Positions 1-5,789 of a stretch of DNA of 12,549 nucleotides are shown here, piece by piece. Under the pieces are notes generated by a model that saw nothing but the letters and a program-made list of their open reading frames with translations, was not told the origin of the DNA and searched no databases. A program made the position numbers and the translations under genes. The stretch lies in contig JAITKM010000031.1 of assembly GCA_031278395.1 (NCBI GenBank), positions 1 to 12,549 of the forward strand, in the 5' to 3' direction. The DNA comes from Deltaproteobacteria bacterium. GTDB lineage: Bacteria; Bdellovibrionota_C; UBA2361; SZUA-149; JAITKM01. Position 1 is the first letter of the stretch, and every line of letters begins with the position of its first letter.

Positions 1-3
1 TAG

Positions 4-116
4 CTGGTATGGGGTTACTTTGTTTATTAGTTTTTTCATGCCTTAAATAAACATAACACCCTAAATTATTTTGTAATTTCTAAAAAAGTATAAAAACAAA
101 AGTAACCCTGTACCAG
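4..116. repeat. MITE-like repeat with terminal inverted repeats (copy A)
   Basis: The ends are inverted copies of each other: CTGGTATGGGGTTACTTT at 4-21 and AAAGTAACCCTGTACCAG at 99-116 match at 16 of 18 positions when one is reverse-complemented. The 77-bp interior is AT-rich and noncoding. There is no convincing target-site duplication: the left flank is TAG and the right flank GGAGGGA. Related sequence recurs at 1367-1451 (direct) and 2662-2677 (inverted). The size and layout fit a miniature inverted-repeat element or an isolated insertion-sequence remnant, but no transposase is present to confirm this. Confidence 0.55.
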
Positions 117-133
117 GGAGGGACCAGGGAGGG
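112..133. repeat. 11-bp tandem duplication
   Basis: The unit ACCAGGGAGGG occurs twice head to tail (112-122 and 123-133), starting inside the right terminal repeat of the preceding element. It is purine- and G-rich, unlike the surrounding AT-rich DNA. Slippage or a trace of an insertion event would explain it. It lies just 3' of the minus-strand nuclease gene. Confidence 0.6.
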
Positions 134-156
134 AGCCCCCAAGGAGTGACCAATAA

Positions 157-1191
157 TCACATTTCTGTTTTCAGTTTTTCCAAATACTGATTGCTGAAAT
201 CAATTTTCAACTCAACCCAAAGCGGCAGGTGGTCGGACATCTGATAGGTGCGCCAGGTGGAAAGGTAGTATTTCCTTGTTTCCGCCTCCGTTTTCCCCTC
301 TGTTTTGTCAGAAAAATACGTTTTGTAAGTTTCCAAATCCATTTCCGTATAAACTGTTTCCTCAAAATGGAAAGCCCCTGCCTTTTGCTCTTTTTCCTTA
401 AAGACGGTCATGTTTTTGTCTAATTTCAGGTTAAAGGCAATCTGGTCATAATGACTTGTTTTTCCCAAATCGGTGGGGTGTTGCTTAATTTCATCCGGAA
501 CAGTAAAGCCGTATTTTTCCAACGCTTTCATTGTGTCGTCATTCACATTGGGAATGTTGAAATCACCCATCAGGATATAACTCATATCTTCCTTTTTTGC
601 CCTTTTCGACAGGATGGAAGTAATCATATCTATTTCTTTTTCACGCTTTTTTTTATCAGCAGAAGAATTAGAGCCATAGTATATATGTACGGTTGTTAAA
701 ATAAACTTGAACCAGCCTGCCTGAAACGCAGCCGTGTATGGTGTCCGGGCGAACTGTAGCTGACCATCAATCAGTTTTTCTTTGGGTAAAACAATTTCTC
801 CTGCCATTTTACTGAAAGAAACTTTATTTTTATCATACAGAAAAGCCATCCGCTCCCCGCCACCGGCGCTGCCATCGGTAGAGTCGGTAATGAATCTGTC
901 CCAGTTCGGACCGAGTAATTTCATTAAGTTTTCAAGTCCTTTCAAGTTTACCGAAACTTCCTGAATGGCAATCAAATCAAAGCGGCTGACAATTTCGGCA
1001 ATATAATACAGACTTTCTTTCCGGCGGTTGTCGCCGAACTCGCGGATATTCCAGGTGGCAAGCAGCAGCGTATCCGTAGCTGTCTTTTGCGGAATATCCT
1101 TGTCAAGCTGATGGCGCAGACTTAACAGGTTATTTAACGTACGCAGTCGTTCTGCTTTATTCAATTTTTTAAGCGGGTAATAATAAGGCAT
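157..1191 (-). CDS. Endonuclease/exonuclease/phosphatase (EEP) superfamily protein
   Basis: A 344-residue protein of the DNase I/exonuclease III fold. The family motifs appear in order: TWNIREFG with Asn48, LIAIQEV with Glu78 (metal ligand), the FART Arg150, VHIYYG with His169, MGDFN with Asp210 and Asn212, and a C-terminal SDH with Asp320/His321. The catalytic set is intact, so it should be an active metal-dependent phosphodiesterase. The substrate (DNA, RNA or a small phosphoester) cannot be told. No signal peptide is visible, so it is probably cytoplasmic. G+C is clearly above the rest of the window (36 of 60 bases at 841-900). The ATG has no Shine-Dalgarno sequence, and a Bacteroidota-like -7 motif lies about 25 bp upstream. 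The gene sits between two copies of a local repeat, suggesting horizontal acquisition. It is convergent with nothing and probably monocistronic. Confidence 0.85.
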   Translation of the reverse strand: MPYYYPLKKLNKAERLRTLNNLLSLRHQLDKDIPQKTATDTLLLATWNIREFGDNRRKESLYYIAEIVSRFDLIAIQEVSVNLKGLENLMKLLGPNWDRFITDSTDGSAGGGERMAFLYDKNKVSFSKMAGEIVLPKEKLIDGQLQFARTPYTAAFQAGWFKFILTTVHIYYGSNSSADKKKREKEIDMITSILSKRAKKEDMSYILMGDFNIPNVNDDTMKALEKYGFTVPDEIKQHPTDLGKTSHYDQIAFNLKLDKNMTVFKEKEQKAGAFHFEETVYTEMDLETYKTYFSDKTEGKTEAETRKYYLSTWRTYQMSDHLPLWVELKIDFSNQYLEKLKTEM

Positions 1192-1216
1192 AAATAGAAT
1201 TTTTTAAAAGTTGTGG

Positions 1217-1224
1217 CAAAGTTA
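1217..1224 (-). promoter_or_regulatory. Bacteroidota-type -7 promoter element
   Basis: On the minus strand this reads TAACTTTG followed by CC, an exact match to the TAnnTTTG -7 consensus used by Bacteroidota sigma factors. It is about 25 bp upstream of the nuclease ATG, which would give a 5' leader of roughly 15-20 nt. A -33 TTTG at the usual 19-21 bp spacing is missing; the nearest TTTG is about 27 bp away, so the promoter may be incomplete. Confidence 0.4.
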
Positions 1225-1366
1225 GTATTAAATTATCAGATTTATTATACACAAACGCATAAAGATGTCTTGCAAAATTTATAGGGGAAAATTACAACAA
1301 AAAACAGTAAAAACAAAACCCCGCCTCCTGACAGAGCTTCGCCCATCAAAACAATAAAAAAAAATT

Positions 1367-1451
1367 GGTGCAGGGTTACTTTATTTATTAGTTTTTTTAT
1401 ACCCTAAACAAGTATAACATCTTAAATTAATTTGTGATTTTTTAAAAATTC
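1367..1451. repeat. Partial copy B of the local repeat (direct to copy A)
   Basis: Aligned without gaps to 6-90, it matches at 67 of 85 positions. Fourteen of the 18 differences are transitions. It begins with the terminal motif GGTGCAGGGTTACTTT, but the matching right terminal repeat is not found downstream, so the copy is truncated or has merged with flanking DNA. Copies A and B together flank the nuclease gene as direct repeats. Confidence 0.65.
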
Positions 1452-1495
1452 TAAAAAATAATCATCAATAGCGATTTATCTTATCAAAAATTTGG

Positions 1496-2347
1496 TTACC
1501 ATTTTACAGTATCAGGATCATCAGCTAATCCAGCACAACCTGTTAAATTAGCCAAGTATAAAGTATCTGAGTCACTGAGGGTAAAATCAAAAACATCAGC
1601 ATTTTCTTTGATGCGCTCTGGCGTTACGGATTTAGGTAACGGTAAATAACCTCGCTGCAAACTCCAACGAATACAAACCTGAGCTACAGATTTACTATAT
1701 TTTTCGGCAAGTTTTTTTATTTCTTGAACCTTAAAAATTTTCCCTACACCTAACGGGCTATAGGCTTCAAGAAGAATATTTTTTTTCTGACAATAATTAA
1801 CAACTTCCTCCTGGGTATCACCTGGACATAAGCGAATTTGATTAACCATTGGAATAACACTAGCAGTTTGTAACAGCTCGTCAATATGGTGCGGATGAAA
1901 ATTGCTAATCCCAATCGCTCGAATACGTCCGATACGATATAGTTCTTCAAATGCCCGCCAAGTATCAGCATTTGATTTTTGCCAACTTTTGCGAAACTTA
2001 AACGGGTTAGGCCAATGAATTAGGTATAAATCTAAATAATCCAATCCTAACTTTTTCATACTCAAATCAAATGCACGCAAGGTTGTTTCATAACCATGTT
2101 CGTCATTCCAAAGTTTAGTTGTGATAAACAACTCTTCTCGTGCAATATCGCTTTCTTTTAAGGCTTGACCAATGCTTTCTTCATTACCATAAATTGCTGC
2201 TGTATCAATATGTCGATATCCAACTTCAAGAGCAGTCTTAACTGATGCAACAGCAACTTCGCCATCAGGAGTTTGCCAAGTCCCAAAACCAATACATGGA
2301 ATCTTAATACCGTTAGCTAAAATATAACAATCTGTTAGCGATTTCAT
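1496..2347 (-). CDS. Aldo/keto reductase (AKR5-like, NADPH-dependent)
   Basis: A 283-residue protein, the normal length for bacterial AKR5-type reductases of the 2,5-diketo-gluconate reductase/glyoxal reductase group. It should reduce aldehydes or ketones with NAD(P)H in the cytoplasm; the physiological substrate is unknown. The catalytic tetrad is complete: Asp48 and Tyr53 (in GYRHIDTAAIYGNE), Lys78 (ITTKLWN) and His111 (LIHWPNP). Cofactor-binding motifs follow: GISNFHPHHI, AYSPLG, and LPKSVTPERIKEN near the C-terminus. The start is supported by the ATG with AAGGAGA (2354-2360, minus strand) six nucleotides upstream. It lies in a repeat-rich accessory region and reads the same way as the neighbouring nuclease gene, but a 304-bp gap separates them. 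Its G+C is closer to the host's than the nuclease's. A possible broken gene lies just upstream. Confidence 0.92.
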   Translation of the reverse strand: MKSLTDCYILANGIKIPCIGFGTWQTPDGEVAVASVKTALEVGYRHIDTAAIYGNEESIGQALKESDIAREELFITTKLWNDEHGYETTLRAFDLSMKKLGLDYLDLYLIHWPNPFKFRKSWQKSNADTWRAFEELYRIGRIRAIGISNFHPHHIDELLQTASVIPMVNQIRLCPGDTQEEVVNYCQKKNILLEAYSPLGVGKIFKVQEIKKLAEKYSKSVAQVCIRWSLQRGYLPLPKSVTPERIKENADVFDFTLSDSDTLYLANLTGCAGLADDPDTVKW

Positions 2348-2373
2348 TTTATTTCTCCTTTACAATGCTAAAA

Positions 2374-2580
2374 TTAAAAACTTCCAAAGCAGCGCGCTGG
2401 TAACAAAAAAAAACAAAAAAAGCAATGCTTGGCAAACACAAGGGGTGATCCTACATTTACTTTAGAAATAAAACTTAAAAAAGTTCCTTCACTATTAAAT
2501 TCAGCTTGGCGTTTGAATGGATTATTTTCTGGGAAACATGCTTTTTCAAAAAATTCTGTTGTGAGGTTATTTTTAATCAT
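2374..2580 (-). pseudogene. Small unrecognised ORF, probably a frameshifted or decayed gene
   Basis: From an ATG at 2578-2580 this encodes 68 residues beginning MIKNNLTTEFFEKACFPENN. I do not recognise it. No Shine-Dalgarno sequence precedes it. The second half passes through two T-runs (7 and 9 T on the coding strand), after which the frame gives an unlikely Cys/Phe-rich tail. One extra T in the second run would give a hydrophobic tail (VTSALLWKFLILAL) ending at a TAA directly before the reductase ribosome binding site. One T fewer would give YQRAALEVFNFSIVKEK, ending just before the reductase ATG. Either would make it a gene coupled to the reductase. It could equally be chance coding in AT-rich DNA. 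Confidence 0.3.
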
Positions 2581-2661
2581 GGATTTTGGTGAAAACTTTT
2601 TTTGAAACAATTTTTAAATTGAAAAAAATTCCAGAAAAAATAGCCACACAAAAAATAATAA

Positions 2662-2677
2662 AAAGTAACCCCATACC
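2662..2677. repeat. Inverted partial copy C of the local repeat end
   Basis: The sequence AAAGTAACCCCATACC is the exact reverse complement of positions 6-21 of copy A. Reading further on the minus strand, similarity continues for about 15 more bases if a 2-nt gap is allowed, then fades. It is therefore a third, inverted, truncated member of the family and pairs with copy B to bracket the reductase gene. Confidence 0.6.
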
Positions 2678-2936
2678 AAAAAAAATAGAGCCTCGCACTT
2701 TTTAAATAATATAACAGCGTTTTGATGGGCAAAATTAGTAATTTTTATATCTTTGAGCTTAATATATTTAAAAAATAAGCAGAAATTAAGCTTTATTTAA
2801 ATAATAGCAAGAAAAATACTTGCAAAAAAATAATTCAAGTGTATTTATCAAACCGCCATTTTTATTGCGGCAGTAAAAAAAATGTGCAGAATTATATAGC
2901 CATTCATTAGAATGACTATGATTTTTATTAAATAAA

Positions 2937-2982
2937 ATAATTGGTTGTGGTTATTAAAATTTTAATGCCCACAACCAATTAT
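2937..2982 (+). promoter_or_regulatory. Perfect 14-bp hairpin in the leader of the HU-like gene
   Basis: The arms ATAATTGGTTGTGG (2937-2950) and CCACAACCAATTAT (2969-2982) are perfectly complementary. The 18-nt loop contains its own palindrome ATTAAAATTTTAAT (2953-2966), so the stem could extend. It ends 14 nt before the GGGAG ribosome binding site (2997-3001) of the HU-like gene. No U-run directly follows, so an ordinary terminator is unlikely. A leader RNA structure controlling expression, or a binding site for a dimeric regulator such as the HU-like protein itself, would both fit. Confidence 0.55.
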
Positions 2983-3010
2983 AAATTAAGATTTTTGGGA
3001 GACAAAAACA

Positions 3011-3352
3011 GTGGCAATTAATAAAGATGCAAAAGTAAAGAAAGTTCAAATAAAACAACCAGCAAATGGTAAACAATATACTCAATCAGAGTTCTATGAT
3101 GCTCTCAACGAATATTGTAATTTAGGTAGTCGTAGAGTTGCAAAAGCAGTTTATGGCGGCTTTGCAGAGCTAATCAAAACTGCCCTTAAAAGAGGGTATA
3201 AGTTACCGTTACCTGGAATCGGTAAAATTCTTGTGCGTCAAACTAATCCGCGCATCGGAAGAAATCCTATGACCGGCGAGCAAATTAAAATTCCTGCTAA
3301 GAAAAGAGTTAGACTTACTCCTAGTAAGGCATTAAAAGACGCTGTTCTATAA
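3011..3352 (+). CDS. HU-family DNA-binding protein
   Basis: A 113-residue basic protein of the HU/IHF family, nucleoid-associated and expected to bind and bend DNA as a dimer. Residues 1-22 form a Lys-rich extension that ordinary 90-residue HU lacks. The HU body follows: helices at about 24-62 (TQSEFYDALNEY, AKAVYGGFAELIKTALKRG), the turn LPLPGIGKILVRQ (65-77), then the DNA-binding arm with GRNPMTGE (83-90; Pro86 is the intercalating position in the family) and the closing helix PSKALKDAVL. The start is a GTG with GGGAG nine nucleotides upstream. A perfect hairpin precedes the ribosome binding site. Its own transcription unit probably ends at the hairpin at 3408-3450, so it is likely separate from the envelope genes. 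The divergent N-terminus makes it an HU paralogue type found in several phyla rather than classical HupA/HupB. Confidence 0.85.
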   Translation: MAINKDAKVKKVQIKQPANGKQYTQSEFYDALNEYCNLGSRRVAKAVYGGFAELIKTALKRGYKLPLPGIGKILVRQTNPRIGRNPMTGEQIKIPAKKRVRLTPSKALKDAVL

Positions 3353-3407
3353 AATTTTTTGTTAGGGCGACACACCACTTAACGTCGTCATATAAAAAAA
3401 TCCTTTT

Positions 3408-3450
3408 AATTAGCTAGAACTCTTTTGTAAAAAGAAAGTTCTAGCTAATT
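3408..3450. terminator. Long perfect hairpin, possible bidirectional terminator
   Basis: The arms AATTAGCTAGAACT (3408-3421) and AGTTCTAGCTAATT (3437-3450) are perfectly complementary. Five more pairs (CTTTT/AAAAG) continue towards a 3-nt loop, with an AA bulge. On the plus strand the 3' side is only weakly T-rich (ATTTAG). On the minus strand a 7-T run follows after about 10 nt. It lies 56 nt after the HU-like gene and before the operon promoter, so termination of the HU transcript is the simplest reading. Confidence 0.5.
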
Positions 3451-3471
3451 TAGAATGGTCATAGTGCGCAG

Positions 3472-3500
3472 TTGTCACATCTATTTAGTTATTATATTTT
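3472..3500 (+). promoter_or_regulatory. Candidate sigma70-type promoter of the envelope operon
   Basis: TTGTCA (3472-3477) and TATTTT (3495-3500) are separated by 17 bp, one and two mismatches from the TTGACA and TATAAT consensus. The pair lies after the hairpin at 3408-3450 and gives a transcript start about 18 nt before the GTG of the pseudokinase gene. The AT-rich setting makes chance matches common. Confidence 0.4.
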
Positions 3501-3524
3501 ATTTTTTATCTGTAGCTGAAAAAA

Positions 3525-5216
3525 GTGAAAAAGAAGTTTATTGCGAAATATGAAGTGTTATCTAGCTTTGCCAGCGGTCCAACTGGCGAATTATTTAAAG
3601 CTAAAGATCTAGGTACCAATCGGTTGCTGCTAATTAAACTTTTTTATAAAAATTCAAAAATAAAAAAATCAGATTTAGAAATATTTAAACAAAAATCTTC
3701 TCTCATCTCGACCTTAAAAAATAAAAATATTGCAGATATATACTCTGCCGGTAAACTCTCAGATAATAGATGTTACATTGCCTTCGAATTAATTGAAGGC
3801 GAGTCACTCAGCACACTTTGTAATAATATACCAACCGAAGAGCTGATTACTTATTTTTATGAATTAGCTCAGATACTAGATGAATTACACCAAAAAGGTA
3901 TCAGCCACGGCAATTTAAAGCTTAGCAATATTATTATTAACAATAAAAACAAGAAACTTTATTTAACAGATTTTAATCTCTTTCAAGACGACACAAAGGT
4001 TAGCTCTAATTCAACGACTAATGATTTATTCTTGTTTGCAGTTGGTTTATATACCGCCTTAATGGGCAAGTTGCCATTTGGGGTAAAAAACCTCTCTGAA
4101 ATTATTAATGATACTGAGCAAAAATTACAATTTGATGAAATTGATACTAAATATACTTTAGTAGTGGGGAAAATTTTTAAAAAGGCTTTTTCAAGAACAG
4201 AAGATTTTCCTTATAAGACTTTAGTGAATTTTGTTAAAGATGTCGCAGAGACTTGCGAAATTAAATTACATATTAGAACTAAAGATAAAGGTAAGCCTAA
4301 ACCAGAGGTCTCAAAGCCAGAAGCGAGTGTTGTTCAAACTCCTCTTAGTGACAATCCGGCTAAAATTAAACCGTTAAAAGAATCAGTTAAAAAAGAAATT
4401 AATAATCCGCAAAGATTTGATCCATACAATACACTATTAGGTGAAAACAAAAAGGAGAATACTTGTGTTAAGCGGAATCTTAATAAAAAAGTTGTTCCAC
4501 AAAATATTCCAACCATCTCAAACTTTAAAATATTTGTTGTTTTTGTTATTATTTGTCTCGTGGCTTGGTTCCTTCTTTTTAATAACAATGAACGAGATTT
4601 AGAACTTGAGCCTATAACTACTAGCAATTTTAATACAGGAGTATTGGCCATTAATCGAGCGGTAACTACAAACAATAATGAGATTAATAACTCCAAAGTT
4701 TCCGGAAATAATCAACAATCTTCAGTAAGCTTAGGCACTCTACAAGTAGAACCTCAAAAGCAAGCACATCCATCCTTGGCTAAAGTTAAAATTCCGCCAA
4801 ATCTATCTGATGAAAACATTACTGAACTAGATGATCAACAGATTTTATATTTACTACAGGCTAAAAATGTAGAATATAGAGTTTTAGCCTTAGCTTTAGG
4901 TGAAGTCTCCAGAAGAGGGAATTTATCTTTTTATACTCCCTTGCAGTTGCTTTATAATAATAAAAATTCCACAATTAGAGGTTATGTAGCTTTAGCTTTA
5001 AAACATGATAATTATTTAAAGCAACAAAATACTTTAACCATTTTAGTCAATCTCTTGCATGATAAGGATTATATTGTGCGAGGACAGGCAGCGAAAACTT
5101 TGGGTAAATTAGGGACAGAAGTAGCTCGTAAAAAGCTTTATGATCGTTTGATTATAGAAAAACAACAAATAGTTAAGAATTCAATTAATAATGCGTTAGG
5201 TATCGCTATTCAATAG
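3525..5216 (+). CDS. Membrane pseudokinase with C-terminal HEAT-repeat domain
   Basis: A 563-residue protein with a Ser/Thr kinase-like domain at 9-240. Visible are a loose Gly-loop (SGPTGELFKA, 17-26), the ATP Lys38 (LLLIKLF), HGNLKLSN at 128-135 and DFN at 149-151. The catalytic Asp of HRD is Asn130, so phosphotransfer is probably lost, although Lys38, Lys132, Asn135 and the DFG-type Asp149 remain and nucleotide binding is possible. A polar linker (250-330) leads to one membrane span (335-352). The C-terminal part (435-560) holds four HEAT-like helical repeats, seen at YRVLALALGEV, TIRGYVALAL, YIVRGQAAKTLGKLG and IVKNSINNALG. Topology is inferred as kinase-like domain inside and HEAT domain in the periplasm, the layout of PASTA kinases with a different sensor. 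The GTG start has a stop four codons upstream in frame and no clear ribosome binding site. It is first of four closely spaced genes. Confidence 0.8.
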   Translation: MKKKFIAKYEVLSSFASGPTGELFKAKDLGTNRLLLIKLFYKNSKIKKSDLEIFKQKSSLISTLKNKNIADIYSAGKLSDNRCYIAFELIEGESLSTLCNNIPTEELITYFYELAQILDELHQKGISHGNLKLSNIIINNKNKKLYLTDFNLFQDDTKVSSNSTTNDLFLFAVGLYTALMGKLPFGVKNLSEIINDTEQKLQFDEIDTKYTLVVGKIFKKAFSRTEDFPYKTLVNFVKDVAETCEIKLHIRTKDKGKPKPEVSKPEASVVQTPLSDNPAKIKPLKESVKKEINNPQRFDPYNTLLGENKKENTCVKRNLNKKVVPQNIPTISNFKIFVVFVIICLVAWFLLFNNNERDLELEPITTSNFNTGVLAINRAVTTNNNEINNSKVSGNNQQSSVSLGTLQVEPQKQAHPSLAKVKIPPNLSDENITELDDQQILYLLQAKNVEYRVLALALGEVSRRGNLSFYTPLQLLYNNKNSTIRGYVALALKHDNYLKQQNTLTILVNLLHDKDYIVRGQAAKTLGKLGTEVARKKLYDRLIIEKQQIVKNSINNALGIAIQ

Positions 5217-5230
5217 TCAAAGGTAAAATT

Positions 5231-5773
5231 ATGAAAATGTTCTTTCGAATTATGTTAAGCTCGATTTTGGGAGGAACATTTTTGATGGCTTGTAATTTAG
5301 ATTATATAGTAGATACTTATTTTAATAATGACTCTAACCCGTATTTTCTTTATCAACTACAAGAAACAGATACTCTACCAGCTATAGCTACATGGTATAC
5401 TGGAAGCGCTGATAATTGGAAGTTTATTTATAAACTTAATAAGCAACATCAAAATGAACTTAAAGCTGGAAATTATATTTTTATTCCTAATGACATGTTA
5501 GTTACAAAAGATCCAATGCCTAGAAATTTAGTCTCTCCAGCTAATGTAGCTGCCGAACAAGTTAAACCGAAACAACAAACAGTAGTGCAGACGCAGGCTC
5601 AAACAAGTTCTTCTTCTAGCAGTCCTAGAAGTAAAGTTATTAATAACAAAATTAACCCAGTCGTAACCAGTCCTTCTAAAAAGTCTAGTTCGCAGGCAAC
5701 AATCAATATTAGAACTACGAAGGATGATGCCAAAATTAGAGAAAAATTGTTGAAGGAGCTTTTAGCTGATTAA
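5231..5773 (+). CDS. LysM-domain lipoprotein
   Basis: A 180-residue protein with a type II signal peptide ending in FLMAC (lipid-bearing Cys21). A LysM-like domain follows at about 40-88: YQLQETDTLPAIATWYTG, an Asn-Trp pair, IYKLNKQ and the closing YIFIPNDML. LysM binds N-acetylglucosamine polymers, so this protein probably sits at the membrane and touches peptidoglycan. The rest (100-160) is low-complexity Gln/Ser/Lys-rich sequence including TSSSSSSP, ending in a charged helix (DDAKIREKLLKELLAD). AAAGG lies seven nucleotides before the ATG. It starts 14 nt after the pseudokinase gene and ends 16 nt before the Ser-rich membrane protein gene, so co-transcription is likely. A wall-anchoring partner for the two membrane proteins is a reasonable inference. 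Confidence 0.75.
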   Translation: MKMFFRIMLSSILGGTFLMACNLDYIVDTYFNNDSNPYFLYQLQETDTLPAIATWYTGSADNWKFIYKLNKQHQNELKAGNYIFIPNDMLVTKDPMPRNLVSPANVAAEQVKPKQQTVVQTQAQTSSSSSSPRSKVINNKINPVVTSPSKKSSSQATINIRTTKDDAKIREKLLKELLAD

Positions 5774-5789
5774 TATAGATGAGGATTTT

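Larger units (their letters stand above)
1192..1495. other. Intergenic region between the two cargo genes
   Basis: This 304-bp gap has no plausible gene on either strand. It holds, left to right, the Bacteroidota-like -7 element of the nuclease gene, one arm of a 12-bp inverted repeat (1341-1352), an A-run, and a partial copy of the local repeat family (1367-1451). The reductase gene ends just to its right. Confidence 0.6.
1341..2730. mobile_element. Possible inverted-repeat-bounded cargo cassette carrying an aldo/keto reductase
   Basis: Two nested inverted repeat pairs bracket the reductase gene. The outer pair is perfect over 12 bp: GCCCATCAAAAC at 1341-1352 and GTTTTGATGGGC at 2719-2730. 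The inner pair is TTGGTGCAGGGTTACTTT at 1365-1382 and its counterpart at 2662-2679, matching at 15 of 18 positions. No transposase or integrase lies between them, so any mobility would have to be supplied in trans. A-rich flanks hide any target duplication. This is an inference from repeat geometry; two independently inserted repeats would look similar. Confidence 0.35.
2611..3010. other. AT-rich gene-free region before the HU-like gene
   Basis: About 400 bp with stops in all frames and no gene I can support. It contains the inverted repeat end at 2662-2677, the outer 12-bp inverted repeat arm at 2719-2730, long A/T runs, and a strong hairpin at 2937-2982 just before the HU-like gene. A weak promoter-like pair (TTGCAA at 2820-2825, TATTTA at 2842-2847, 16-bp spacer) could drive the HU-like gene, but in such AT-rich DNA this is not strong evidence. 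Confidence 0.5.

Noticed and set aside
4334-4696. Minus-strand frame of 120 codons inside the pseudokinase gene
   Set aside because: It lies wholly antisense to a well-supported gene, with no ribosome binding site and no recognisable motif.
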